Part shown: one piece after another, positions 1-11,940 of the stretch
Numbering within the stretch: the first letter of the stretch is position 1
Layout of the letters: each line of letters begins with the position of its first letter
Assembly: GCA_963971425.1 (NCBI GenBank)
Contig: OZ020520.1
Location: forward strand, 28,613,535 to 28,677,534
Direction: 5' to 3'
Source: Bryoerythrophyllum caledonicum
Taxonomy: Eukaryota; Streptophyta; Bryopsida; Pottiales; Pottiaceae
DNA length: 64,000 nucleotides
Notes under the pieces: generated by a model
Told to the model about the DNA's origin: nothing
What the model saw: the letters and a program-made list of their open reading frames with translations, nothing else
Databases searched by the model: none
Program-made: the position numbers and the translations under genes

Positions 1-375
1 CTGAGCCGTACACCTTTATTTGCTTCCATGCCAATTTATGTTAAAGACATGACCAATGCACTTGCGGTTATCAAGACGCTCTAAACAACGGTACCGAAAA
101 AATAGAGGCAGGATGCTTCGGCAGTTCTTAGGTTGTTAGACTTGCAAGCATTATAGGACAATCTCCTTGAGTCCTCTTATGGATCTTCATGAAGTGAACT
201 ATAACTTTTTAATTGAGTATATGAAGTACAGTGTTTGTTGGTTCGAGTACCATCTCTATTTTTCTTTAAATTTGTCAACTTGTATTTGTTAGTCAACATT
301 TGTCAACAAGTCAACTCTAAACCTAAACCCGAAACTTAATCCATTGGAACTGACCATCTAGTTCTAAGATACCCC

Positions 376-620
376 ATAGCGCCGGACACAGTCACCACGG
401 CTTGAACCGCGAAGGGGTCCGGCGCTATATGATACCTCTCGTTTCCGAGAGATACGCCTCAGGGTAGGGCCACTTTGCGACGCAAACCCAATCAACAGAC
501 ATTCTCGTTCCGAGAGGGTCACTTACCATGGGTTGGGCCGCAAAGAGGCCCGGTCCAATGGGGTACTTCTCGGAAACAAGAGGTACGCCACGTCGCTGGG
601 CCTTTTTGCGGCCCTCACTT
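376..620. repeat. Hairpin and imperfect inverted repeat
   Basis: A perfect 12-bp stem (AGCGCCGGAC core) pairs 376-387 with 417-428. It is followed by a larger imperfect inverted repeat: 431-490 resembles the reverse complement of 525-590, including self-palindromic TCTCG/CGAGA motifs. The same motif recurs at 2222-2245. This could be the subterminal part of an old DNA element spanning about 0.4-2.25 kb, but I found no transposase there. Confidence 0.6.
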
Positions 621-1880
621 ACGGCAACTAACGCATGCTGGCTATGGCGGCTATGGGTGGACATGGCTGGCACATAAATATGACCATCATGGTTGGTTAA
701 TATAGGCGTGTATGATTCGATTGAGTCCATAATAGATATTTATCGAAGAAAAAGTATTAATGCAAGTGATGGAGAAGCATGAGAATTTAGGGCGTGTTAA
801 AATTAGAAGTAAGAAGTTGGAATTAAGAACTTAGAGTTTATGATGTTGAATTTTGAACTGAGAATGTTATATGCCAATTGAGAGTGTTGGATTTTTTCTA
901 AAAATACGAAGAAATAGAAGATTAAAAGAAGAGGACGTTGAAGATGATGCATTTTTTCATCATTCAAATTTTCACACGTCATCATTCGACAAAATCAGTG
1001 GCTTCTGATATAAAATTGGGCCACACTATGTATACATACTATAAATCACATCGTTTTCTATGATAGCATGAACTTACGCTGACGCGCTACGAGTTTGTTA
1101 AGAACAAATCCGTCCATTAATACGGTTGGAGGGAGAGTCCTCCAATTATTTCGACCATCCTCTAGACTTGCCGCTGGCCCATCGCGTGTAATCCTCTCCC
1201 AAGACTTCCGGAATAGCATGATCAACGCATGTGGATGAACTAAGCAAAGATGCTACGGTGGTTGCATTAGATGAAGCACATTGTAGCCCTCTGGAATGAT
1301 CCACGTGGTTGCCAACGTCAGTAGGTTCCAATGGATCGACCTTTAGAAATGCGGCATCCAAAGAATGTCACCCTACCTCCTGCAGCATGAATAAACCTTG
1401 GACATTGCGAGCATGATTCGAATTGCAGTTGCCTCTAACGTTGGAATTACCATCTTCCACCACCGGCGACTTGTCATCCCCAACGATGTGAATTGTCGGA
1501 CCACTAATCGCACCTCAGCATCGCTATTGGTTGCGGTTAAATCCCACAAACTCCGTGTGTTGCGTGATCATATCCCATGCAGAACCACATCATCCATCAA
1601 ACCGGAAATGAAATCCTTTGCTGGGTCGCCACGCTCCATTCTCACGTTTGGATTGAAAACCAAAAACATTCAAAGATCGTCAACAATATCAATGGAGCAC
1701 AAACACTTGCAAAGACAACGACTACAAAAAAAGACCGATCCCTTCAAGCAGTTCCAAATCTCTCCGATCTCCAGATGTTGGGACTAGTACCAATATACAC
1801 AGAAGTCAAGCTCAAGTACGTGGCGTTGGGGTTGTACACCCCGACGGCGTTCGACTCCGCCACCATCTGTACTCTAATTC
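621..1880. other. No gene recognised
   Basis: Short frames of 60-130 codons occur on both strands, but none carries a domain I recognise. On the - strand at about 1140-1900 there is a faint likeness to copia-type polyprotein, too weak to call. The region from 1 to 375 also holds nothing I can identify. Confidence 0.5.
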
Positions 1881-1883
1881 AAA

Positions 1884-2095
1884 CATATTGCACACCATGG
1901 TCTAGACCACCAGCACACCTTGCCACAACCACAACCACACCGTGCCAAGACCACCAGCATACTATGGCCACAACCACCACCACACCATGGCCAAGACCAC
2001 CAGCACACCATGGCCATGACCACCAACGCACCATGGCCAAGACCACCACCACACCATGGCCATGACCACTACCACACCATAGCCAATACCACCAG
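1884..2095. repeat. Degenerate minisatellite (CCACCAGCACACCATGGCCA-like)
   Basis: About ten imperfect copies of a 20-24 bp unit built from CCAC, CACACCATGGCC and AAGACC blocks run through this stretch. The open frames across it, rich in Pro, His and Thr, follow from the repeat and not from selection for protein. Confidence 0.75.
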
Positions 2096-2259
2096 CAAGC
2101 TTCTGCTCACAAGAGCAGCTATTGTACTCTACTCATACTACGATACTGCAAGTAATGGCGAAGGAACTGGAGAAGGTCCAGCTCTTGTTGTCTACCCGCA
2201 TCATCTCCACCGACTTTGACCCTCTCGGTTCCGAGAAGGTCACTTGCGTCTCTCACTTA

Positions 2260-5200
2260 AAATTCAAAAGCGCCACCATCGCCCAATTACCTGAAATATG
2301 AATGCTCCTAAACTAAATTGTATCTCTTGTCTTCATCTCCTCCAAGTTCAAGCTCTCCAACGCCACGGTAATGCCTCCTCTGAACTCCAACAACTCTTAT
2401 ATCTTAATGAAGTAGCGATTTCATCATGTTCTTTTGTGGTGGTTACTTTTACATTAGTATAAATTGATGCATGGCCCCGTACCGGGATATATCGCACACA
2501 TTATTGTGTGCGGCATGTCTCAATTCCATCATCATTTATTAATGATTTTATCATTTGGACCACAAGTGTCAATAACATCATTTTCACAACTGTGGTCGAC
2601 GGCTATGATTGTGTGATATGTCGCATCACGGAATGATTATATGGAAATTCAAAATGTTTTCTGAAAGTTGCGATAGATTTGACATTCTTGGTTCAGTCAT
2701 TCTGACGACCCGGATTAAACATGTTTGATACAATCAGTATAGGAAAATTATTTTTAATTATTTTTTGCCGGATTAGTATATATACATTAATAAAATCAGC
2801 CCATACAGTGGGCTTTCTTTATAAAAGCATCTGATATAACAACAAATTCATTATAACAGGCGGCGTGGGCCCAGAACATTTAGTTGCTCTCTACAACACC
2901 CATTTGCTATTACAGCAACTTCCATGAAACCAAATTGTCACCCCGCATAACATCCATTCAATCTAAGGCATGTCAGAATTGGTCATTATCAAGGAATAGT
3001 CTCCATTGGTAAAATAAATTTGTTATTGTAGATTCCCGTGAGAGTTAATTAATTTGTAAGTCAGAGCCGTCAAACTAAGGCATCAATCAGCTCATCTACT
3101 CACATGTTCAATAAATCACGACAGTGCATGTATAGCACCATACTTCACCATGCTCACTACTAGAACACAAGATTAGTTTTTGAAGCACACTACACACCAT
3201 TGCACCATATAACTTCACCATGTTGATTGTAAAAACACTTGATTTATTTGTCAAACACATTGCACATTGTTGTAGGTTGTAGCATGTATCTTCACTTACT
3301 GACTACAGTTACATACATTGATTAGTTTATCTATTTTCCTTCTATATGAGCAAGCTTACCTGAGGTACTTTTTGTCTTATTTTGCAAGTATTGTACAAAC
3401 ATGGGCAATGCTCATATTTATTGATGTTATGCACTTTGTTTCTGTTTGTAGCTCAAATGGTATACACTGTTGAGGTTACATGCCCATCAACTGCCTTGAT
3501 GTGCACTAATTGCTTCCACTAAATCTCAGTTTTTTTTAGTTTTGCATGTGTCTGACCAACCCCAATACTGGTGTGCATCATACAGAGATTACTTGCACCA
3601 TCATCCTTTGATGCCATACTTTGATAGAAGCATTCATTCAACAATACCATTTAACATCCTTCCCCACCCTTCTCATTACAACATCCATTCAATATTACAG
3701 CCTCTATATATAATAGGCAGAACCAACACGGTTGTTATAAAGGGAGCTGACTGTATATACAAATCTAGAAAAAAAAATTTAAAATAATAAATAAATAAAA
3801 ATTCAGTCAATCATTGATTTTCAGTCCAACGGTCCCTTTGATTTCCGTCGGGTCGACCTATTTGCCTCGACCCAACGGAAAATCCGTTGGACCAAGACAC
3901 ATTATCCACTCGGCAAAAAATAACATACTTAGGTAACCTCGAACTCCATGGTCAATCTCATTTTCTCAAGGTAGTGTAAAGCAAACTCGGACCGAGACAA
4001 CTTCCTCGGCCAATCATAGATTTTAGAGGGCCGTGGTCAATCTCCATGGTTTGTAGTGTAAAGCGCCCTTTAGGAAGATTTGTTTACCGCTTGAAAAATT
4101 TTTCATGTGGTGGTTGTCGCTCATCAAGTCAAAGCTGAGAGTGTGGCGTATTATCCAAAAAGAGCACCAATCATGTATTAGTTTTGTTCTACAACATCTC
4201 CTGGACATTAGCTGAGGTATAAATCATCAGTATCACCGCCATTGACCATATAAAATCTTATAAATAGTTGTAAGCCTGGGAATTGCTTTGAAATTATGTT
4301 CAAATTTAGTGCACCCTTGAGACACAAATGAGAGGAATTCCATTCAAATTGAAAAATAAATGAACATAAACCAATAAGCGTTTATAATTGATCCCAACAA
4401 TTTTACTATTGAGCATGCAGCATGAACTAGAACTGATGATTTTTTTTGTTGTTGATTGGCCGTTTGCAGATTTCATACCTATTTATCTCATATTCTAGGC
4501 GATATGATTCACGATGAGTGGGGATGCCATAGGCTCTCCGAGACAGTATTTGAAATTTTGGTTCGTGTGAACATGCGAATATGCGGTTTGCATCACGCAT
4601 TTTTCTGGCAATAATGACTCGAAATGTGCTGGTAATTGAGTCTATATAACATGCAAGCATATTAACATGTGAGTCAAGACCAAATCCTTGCACAAGAAGG
4701 TTTAAGAGCGACTGAGGTTGAACCATAGATTCAGGTCAATAGCGCTAAGAATCAAACGAGATGAGATCAGTCAGGGGACAAGCAACAAGATGATAAACTT
4801 AATCACTTAACATGTAGCCTTCTTCTCTGCCTCATACACGTTTATGATTGGAACACATATGTATCTCAATTCCATTGATTGCTTCACCCACTCAATCGGA
4901 GTACATGTTTCAATGATTGAAGAAGTAGAATGTGAGTTTACAAATAACTCTTGCGTACAAGGATCCCACAATTGACCCTCATCTTTGACCCTTGAAACAA
5001 AATTTATGTACTAACAGGTTGAAACTATCATACTTTCCATCATATAAACCTTTGGAATATTTCTAACACTCGTGTTTGACTTAGGTATTATTAATCCAGA
5101 ACATTATAAGACGGTTGTGGTCATTGAGGATGGCATGTTCGTCGAATAGTGTAACTCTATATTTGCAAGACTAAACGGAACAGAGAATATCGCCTAGAAT

Positions 5201-6180
5201 GAACCACAAGAATATTGAGCTTCTTGCGCTATTCATTTGTGTAGTCACGGTAGCCATGTTAATTGCTCTTTGTTGTGTAGAATACAATGTCAGGTTAATT
5301 GAACAGTTTCATTGATTCGAGAAATGCATGGATCACTCTTTGTGTATTGACCATCTATTGGGGTGACTTTGATGGTGGTTGAAATATAGGTACATATCCA
5401 AGACAATAGTTAGAATGGGCATTCAAAAACACTGGTTACATTATTATCATTAGTGATGTGCATGTTCATTCCGCTTCATACACGTGAATTTGAAAGAATT
5501 TAATGGTAATGGTATAATATAGGCCACCATCTTTTTATTGATAGTGACCATGGTTATAGTTTATATTCTGTCGAAATATTGTATCGATTAGTCGTAGCTT
5601 CTAAATATTACAAGTACCATGTCTTATTGGTTGATAGAGCTTCTACATTCTCCACCTTTGAGTTTTTTGTTTAAATAGCAAGTTATTTTGTATTACATAT
5701 TACTCAAATACGTTACTAGACTATTGGATTACAAAACTTCTTCAATTTTATGAAAGATGATAATTTTGATATTATATCCTGAATATAGCACACATTGATA
5801 TAATATACTTACTTACAATAAATTATGTTACTTATACTATATAAAATTATGTGAATTCCTTCATTATTACGTGCAATCTCTTTAAAATTATGTGTATTCC
5901 TTTCATTGATGGTCACATCTATACTTTTTAAAAGTTTGCAAAATTCACTACAAGGATTTTTATTCAAATAATTCTAATCCCATTCAAAGATTTCCAAAAT
6001 CTAGAACATAATATTCAATGTGGTAACATCCCTTGCTACATAAAAATGTCATAAAGGATGTTTCACAGATAATTGAAATACTAACATGAAAAGCACGACC
6101 ATTGTGCATAAACATGGCCAAAGAAAAAATTACAAAATCAAAGCTGACATGAAATAACTTGTTATGAATATAAATCACTT
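2260..6180. other. AT-rich intergenic DNA, no gene seen
   Basis: Only short frames without recognisable domains occur. The one clear structure is a foldback at 3824-3893, listed separately. A 99-codon frame on the - strand at 4427-4726 has no family I can name. Confidence 0.5.
3824..3893. repeat. Foldback, about 30-bp arms
   Basis: The left arm (3824-3856, GTCCAACGG ... CGTCGGGTCGA) pairs with the right arm (3865-3893, TCGACCCAACGG ... CCGTTGGAC) around a short loop, with a small internal bulge. It is GC-rich relative to its surroundings. It could be a small foldback element or a remnant of a TIR end. Confidence 0.65.
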
Positions 6181-7339
6181 ACAAAACCAATCTACAATGA
6201 GTCCATTTCAAAAATGAAGAGAACTTACAAGCTACACAATAGTTATTGCATCAATTTGGAAATCCATGGACTCGTGTAGTATTCCTCGGTCTTGAACAAT
6301 TGCTGTAATGAACTTCATGCCTCCCTGCACCGGCTTTGCTACTATCAAAGGTACTCTACTGTCATTCATGTTATTTTTTATATGCCCCCCATAATCCACA
6401 ACTACCAAACTATCTTCAAGTAGCGCATTGTACTGAATTACAAAAATGTAAGTATGTTTACAACATGAGCAAGGGTAGTTGTTGTCTTTTGTGATGCTTA
6501 GGATGTAAACACTTTCTGGTCCATCACCTTGGGTAATACCACATATACTCTGGAACCATAAGTGTTGCTCATGGTCGGTGCTAGCTTCTCTTTTGAGCAT
6601 ATCAGACCTATCACGGCCAGGAGGTAATGAAGCTGCATGAGCCCATATGTTGAGATATTTCGTAGCCATGTCCTTGTCCTCATATTGAGGATACTCCCAA
6701 ACAAACATCAATCCTCTTATAAGATCTATCATTTGATCATCGTCCAATTTTTCCTTCAATGCTTTAAAAAGACTTTGAAAACCGTCATGCTCCAGATCCA
6801 TATTCGGTTGCCTTGGTTCTATTACTGCAACAATTTTTGTTTGGAAGACTAGAGGATTGGGGACCATAAGTCCTACATTCTCATCGTAATTGCAGCTACC
6901 ATAACGGACAATGTCTCCTACAGTTAATGTCTTTGGATACTTGAGAGAAGTCCAAGTTGGCACCATCAGTGTTTCCCCATTTCCTCCAACTTAGATCCTT
7001 CTATTTATAATAAATCCATTCGTCTTAGGTTATTCACGCATTCCTTCATGACCATTACAACAACCTTCTCAAGTGTTGTGTCTCTATATGCAGGAGTGAT
7101 ACTAACATTGGGAATAAGGCCAAGTATGCCATATACCCTATCCTTCTCCACACTGCATTTGACTTGAGAGGTGAATAGAAGGGCACCACACATAGTCAAA
7201 TTTGCCTTAGCTACCCATCTGTTAGCAAGATTCTATATCAACCTAAGGCTTTTAAGAGGACCCAAGTGGTCACTAGGCTTCCAATCACTAATCAATACAA
7301 GATTGCTAGCAACCACAATTAGCCGGGCCCAAAATACAG

Positions 7340-7374
7340 CGACCTCAACAAATGAGTCAATGCCCCTATCAGGG
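7340..7374 (-). repeat. Outward-facing copy of the Tc1 terminal sequence (left flank)
   Basis: On the - strand this reads CATTGACTCATTTGTTGAGG followed by GTCGCTGTA. It resembles the Tc1 terminus but points away from the element. It lies inside the HET-related frame and pairs with the outward copy at 8895-8930. Confidence 0.55.
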
Positions 7375-7523
7375 AGTACTAATGAGGGCCAACTCATAAA
7401 GCTTAAGGCGGCTGAAGCCTTAAAAATAATTCTACTGTTGCCTAATGCACTCTTAACACATACCACATGGCGCTTTGCCTAAATAATATCTACATCGTGA
7501 GTTATGATCACAAATGTGCATGT

Positions 7524-8742
7524 ACCCTCATAGACTCATTTTTTGAGGTGGTTTCTCGAGCAACTTCAGATGAGTGTAGAACAGATAGAAACTTGTGTTT
7601 TTTTATGAAGTTTTTTGTGATTTCTCTTATCTTCCTTCTTGTAGAACATATTGTGGAGAATAGGAATTAAGATTGGTATGATGAAGCCAATTTCAGGAGA
7701 CAAAGTGAGAGATATTGTTGCTCTTTTGATGAAAGGTCAAAGTACAAGAGTGGTTGCAAAGTCTTTGGATTTCTCACAAAGTACGGTGAATAGAGTGAGG
7801 AAGAAACATTGTAGTAACTTAGAATTGCCAAAACGAGGTGCTCCAAAGATTCTTACCACTTCAGAGAGACGACGTGCAGTGCGTTTGGTCACAGTTGGAG
7901 GGTTAGAAATGATAGTACAAGCAGCAAAAGTGTTGACAGAGGGTAGAGAAGTGGGTTTTTGTGATAACACTTTGCGGTCTGCTTTGAGAGATGCTGGATT
8001 GAGTGCTTGTGAGAAGATTCCTAAGCCTTGTTTGTCACAGAAAAATGTACGAGAGAAGCTACAATTTGCAAGAATTCATAAAGAGTGGACAATAGAGGAT
8101 TGGAAGAGAGTTGTATTCAGTGATGAAACAAAGATAAATCATTTCAATTCAGATGGGAGGACTTCGTGTTGGGTTAATGACAAAAAAAGCTTGCCTGATC
8201 GTGCGGTGAAGCAAACAGTGAAGCATGGTGGAGGGTTTTTGATGCTATGGAGTTGTATGACAACAAGAGGTCTAGGTGATTTACAAAAGGTGGATGGGCG
8301 TTTAAATGCGAAGGACTATATTTCAATCTTGCATGGAGATTTGTACTTGAGTTTAGAGAGATTAGGATACTTGAACATCAATAACGTCATTTTCCAGCAT
8401 GATAATGCTTCCATACATAAAGCAAAGATTGTTCAGAAATGGTTCTTAGAGCAACCATTCTCTGTTTTAGAGTGGCCAGCTCAATCCCCAGACCTAAATC
8501 CCATAGAACATGTTTGGGCAATCCTCAAACATCATTTGAATTCCTATCCAACTCCTCCTATAGGTCTTTTGCAATTATGGGAGTGTGTGGAGGAGAGTTA
8601 TATGACGATCACTACAGAGCAATGTGAGAGATTGTATGCTAGCATGCCAGATTGAATTGCAGTTGTTTTGGCTGCTTGTTGAAAGTGGACAAGATTTTGA
8701 CCACTCTGTGTATAACGCCTCAATAAATGAGTCTATGTACAT
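7524..8742 (+). mobile_element. Tc1-like DNA transposon, about 1.2 kb
   Basis: Inverted termini match for about 25 bp: CATAGACTCATTTTTTGAGG (7529-7548) against the reverse complement of 8717-8736, each near a TA dinucleotide as expected for Tc1/mariner insertions. The element carries one transposase gene in the centre and little else. It lies inside the HET-domain gene and runs opposite to it. The exact tips are uncertain by a few bases because the left tip has four extra bases relative to the right. Confidence 0.75.
7678..8655 (+). CDS. Tc1-like DD34E transposase, apparently intact
   Basis: The product cuts and pastes its own element at TA sites. The frame encodes 325 residues from the tandem ATG at 7678/7681; an in-frame ATG at 7651 lies just after a possible splice acceptor and is less likely. 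An N-terminal helix-turn-helix region (STRVVAKSLDFSQSTVNRV) precedes the catalytic core. The triad is visible as VVFSDET, FQHDNAS and SPDLNPIEHVW, with 34 residues between the second Asp and the Glu, the spacing of Tc1 families common in animals and fungi; plant mariner-like elements typically have DD39D. The length matches the family (about 340 residues) and no stop or frameshift is seen. It could be recently active, or co-transferred with the surrounding HET DNA. Confidence 0.9.
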   Translation: MMKPISGDKVRDIVALLMKGQSTRVVAKSLDFSQSTVNRVRKKHCSNLELPKRGAPKILTTSERRRAVRLVTVGGLEMIVQAAKVLTEGREVGFCDNTLRSALRDAGLSACEKIPKPCLSQKNVREKLQFARIHKEWTIEDWKRVVFSDETKINHFNSDGRTSCWVNDKKSLPDRAVKQTVKHGGGFLMLWSCMTTRGLGDLQKVDGRLNAKDYISILHGDLYLSLERLGYLNINNVIFQHDNASIHKAKIVQKWFLEQPFSVLEWPAQSPDLNPIEHVWAILKHHLNSYPTPPIGLLQLWECVEESYMTITTEQCERLYASMPD

Positions 8743-8894
8743 AGTTAACTTTGGCACTATGTATTTTTTTTACCTAGTGGCAAATTTTTTTCAATTTTCT
8801 TGAGGTTGTCAGTTACTTCATGCTCTCAAACTTTCATGTTCAAAATTTATTGCTTTGATTCTTCATACTCTCTACATTGTTACTTTTCTAAATC

Positions 8895-8930
8895 AAATAC
8901 CCTCATAGATTCATTTCTTGAAGTCGCTGT
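8895..8930 (+). repeat. Outward-facing copy of the Tc1 terminal sequence (right flank)
   Basis: This reads TACCCTCATAGATTCATTTC followed by TTGAAGTCGCTGTA, beginning with TA plus the same CCCTCATAGA start as the left Tc1 end at 7523. It matches the reverse complement of 7340-7374 at about 24 of 28 positions. HET similarity resumes directly after it. Confidence 0.55.
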
Positions 8931-9649
8931 ACATCACAGTCTTTCAACCCAGACACATCATACACCTTGTCTTTGTCAACAAGAGCCATGTATATCCTCG
9001 AAGCTAATGCACTTTCTTGCACTGTCCATAGCCGCTTAGACCACTCATCTTGTCCCAATTCTAAATACTTGTCTACATCCACCGCCCAATAATCATCAGT
9101 CACCCTTTCATCAATTGATGGCATATTCGGACAACCCTGGAAGTACAATATTGTGGACGCCATCTCATCTAGGAGCTTTGAGCGTGTGCTATCCAGCAAG
9201 ACCACCGTTGCTCTAGTCTCTTTATAGACATAACCCATTTTTATGACTTCCCTCGACTTCTCATCATCATCATCTTGGTTGATACAAATGTTGTCCAACC
9301 ACAAATTTTGCCACCCACAACTTTCAGCAATGCTCAAGAGGCGTTGCATCTTCTCCGGCTTGCTTATCTTGATCCGATGACATGCACCTTACACATTCTC
9401 TACCTCGTATTGTGCATCGCCCCATACATACGACACTGCCACCACATCACCAATAGCTACACCAAAAGTACCCACTTCGTACACGCTAAGACTAGTGTTC
9501 ATCTCCATACCTCCTACCTTGACAAAGCCCCATGGTTGTTTTTCAAAGTCTACTCGCAAGAATTTAGACATCTTGTATACGAACTGGATGCACGCAACCC
9601 TAATTGGTAGATTACGAAAGTTGTACATTTACAAGCTAGTATCCTTAGT

Positions 9650-10970
9650 CGAAGATAACTGTAAGTTTGAAAAGAGTAGACGTAGATCATCAAGTAGAAG
9701 TCTTGAGCATCACCCACATTGTGCCAACTTATTCCCTCATGACTCCGTAGCTTGCCAAGCTGTTCAAGAATGAAGTGAACGGAAGAGCACCTGCAACGTC
9801 AATATCGTACACCAAGTGAAATCTAAGGTCAGAAAAAACTACTGCAATAAGTGAGAGACAGAAAAAAAATCCTACACTTATCCGCATGAGGGAATAAGTA
9901 AGCACCAATAAATAAACCCTAAAACCCGAACCCACAATCCACTTCTTAAACGTTGAACAAAGATAGCGTAAACCCTAAACCGAGGTTCTGAGAATTACCT
10001 TCGTCTCCGAGGAACACCCCATCCGCAGCTACAAAGCTAAAGCCGATGCTTCACTAGAGTCACTAAGAGCACTCCCCGTACCATAAGTGCAGCATCAAAG
10101 AACGTCGGATATAGTTTGAACTACAATTGGTGCACACCATCTGGAAATAATATTGGTTTAGTCACCAATCTTGATCTCCACAATGGTTAAGGTAGGTGAA
10201 GTATCGAACACTCTTTCGAGCGTGTTCGGTGAAAGAAAGCACTCGGCCTCGCACTCAATCCTAAACCCCTCTGTGAGACATACAGGGAGAACCCACGAAC
10301 CCAACTCACTAAACTAGCATTGAACTATATTACTCCAACTATATCAGTTGATGGCACTGAGAAGATAATTATATGAATGCCAAGCTGCCAGCAATAGGCC
10401 AGCGCACATAGACCCCATCAAGGCCATGTGCGACGTCGCAATTTTTTAGGCGGGCCCCACCATTGTCCAACAAGGCAACACTATTTACTATGACTTACCT
10501 TTCCAAAAGCCCCTTGTGGGGTCCACCAAGTTGCAAATTCTCTTTCTATCTCTACTGTACAAAATTGAAACTGCGAGCAAGCTTTTGGAGGAGCTTGGGA
10601 AGGTTGAAAGAGCCATGGAGAGCTTGAACTTTGTGGATTTTTTCTTGGTATGTTTACTTGTTTTTTTGTTAATTTTTTTTGTAAATGGTAGTACATGTTG
10701 TGGAGAGTGTTTATTTATTTATTTGGACTTCAATATTGTGTTTATTGTAAGGTTTTTAAGCTTTTCCTTTCTAGGTTTTGAGTTGCACGTTTTTAGAAGT
10801 ATTAGTCAATATGGAGCCCTCTTTTTGTGCTCAAGTTGTGCTCATATGGATGATGCTATCTATGATTATGAGCAACTCGTTGAGTTACAAATCAAACGCT
10901 CGGGAGGTATTGAATTTTGGTGGTGGTACTTCAATAGGGTTTCATTCTTTTTTGTTGTTGTTGTTTGACT
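9650..10970. other. No gene recognised
   Basis: The stretch has scattered short frames. A 150-codon frame at 10,516-10,968 is mostly hydrophobic, low-complexity T/G-rich DNA and probably belongs to the 5' part of the Harbinger element that follows, not to a host gene. Confidence 0.45.
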
Positions 10971-10974
10971 TGAG

Positions 10975-11940
10975 AAAGAAATTCAACCCTCCTCGATTAT
11001 TTTGGGTGGAACCTAGGCAATCAACGCATTAGAATTTTGTGGAAAGAGTAGTGTGGAGAACAATTAATGAAATGCACCACAATAAATTCAAGAAGTTTTA
11101 GAGGATGGATTTTGGTGCTTTCAAAAATTTGTTGAACATGTTGACTCCATTTTAAAGAAGTATGTGTGTCAATCAAGTGGGGCCACAAATGGAAATTAAA
11201 AAAATAGTGGCATGTGTAATTTATAGATTTGCACATGGTCATAGTCCAGAACACATGGCAGATCGATTTAAGATTGGAGCTTCAATCATTAGAAAGTATG
11301 TTGACATTGTTTGTGATATACTTACTCATAAAGACAAACTATTTAGTCATTGCATTAGCATTCCAGGTGAAGCCCGTCTTCAAAGCATCATCTTAGATTT
11401 CAAAGAGTTGACAAGATTGTCCAATATATGTGGAGCAATTGATGGTACACACATACCATTAACAGAAAATCCAAGTAGAAGAGTAACATTGGCGGCTAGT
11501 GATTTTTTCAATAGAAAAAAATTCCATTCTATTATATTGCAAGGGGTTTGTGATTCACGTAAGATCTTTTGGAATGTATGTGCCGGTCAACCTGGAGGAG
11601 TGCATGATGGTGGACAATTCAAAGTATCCAACTTGTACAAGGGTTTGAGGAAGCAAAAGATTTTATAAGAACCTCTGGTTTTGATTAGAGGTATCATGTG
11701 TACTCCATACTTGATTGGAGATGTTGTTTATCTCATTCGCACGTATTTAATGAAAAATTGGAAGGCTCCCAATGATATACACAAGAAAAGATTTGACAAG
11801 TCGATGAACTCATGAAGAGTTGTAATTGAGCAAGCGTTTGGGACATTGAAGAATAGATGGAGAATTCTAAATTTTTTTAATTCTAGAGTTGATAGAGCCG
11901 CTAGGATTATAGTAGCTTGTCGTTGGTTATACAATTATTG
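10975..11940 (+). pseudogene. PIF/Harbinger transposase, decayed
   Basis: A single reading frame runs through the whole stretch with about five in-frame stops and no frameshift. Harbinger landmarks are clear: a helical DNA-binding-like region (ADRFKIGASIIRKYVDIV), then the first catalytic Asp in GAIDGTHIPL, the second in GQPGGVHDGG, and the Glu in VVIEQAFGTLKNRWRI. The encoded enzyme would excise and insert the element at three-base TWA targets together with a Myb-like partner. That partner gene lies just downstream on the opposite strand, tail to tail, the usual two-gene layout. The copy cannot make a full-length enzyme as it stands. I could not locate its terminal inverted repeats. Confidence 0.85.

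Larger units (their letters stand above)
6232..9628 (-). pseudogene. HET-domain (heterokaryon incompatibility) gene, interrupted by a Tc1-like element
   Basis: HET proteins trigger incompatibility cell death in filamentous fungi; the family is otherwise rare in plants and known mainly from mosses. Read on the - strand, the N-terminal part (9628 to about 8930) shows the HET landmarks: VAVSYVWGDAQ, then LWLDNICINQDD, a VYKETRATVVLLD stretch, and WSKRLWTVQESALAS. Related sequence resumes at about 7340 and includes DRVYGILGLIP (near 7120). A long C-terminal frame of 244 codons (6966-6232) is compatible with the variable tail of these proteins. Between the halves lies a Tc1-like transposon (7.5-8.74 kb). 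Besides this insertion the reading frame is interrupted in a few places, so the copy looks broken, though introns cannot be fully excluded. It has no apparent functional tie to the flanking genes. The family call is firm; the extent is less so. Confidence 0.82.

Noticed and set aside
1140-1900. Possible copia-type retroelement fossil on the - strand
   Set aside because: Only a faint similarity near a putative protease-like segment; no long terminal repeats and no reverse transcriptase seen, so not called.
10516-10968. 150-codon hydrophobic frame that could be a membrane protein
   Set aside because: Built from T/G-rich low-complexity DNA adjacent to the Harbinger transposase; probably element DNA.
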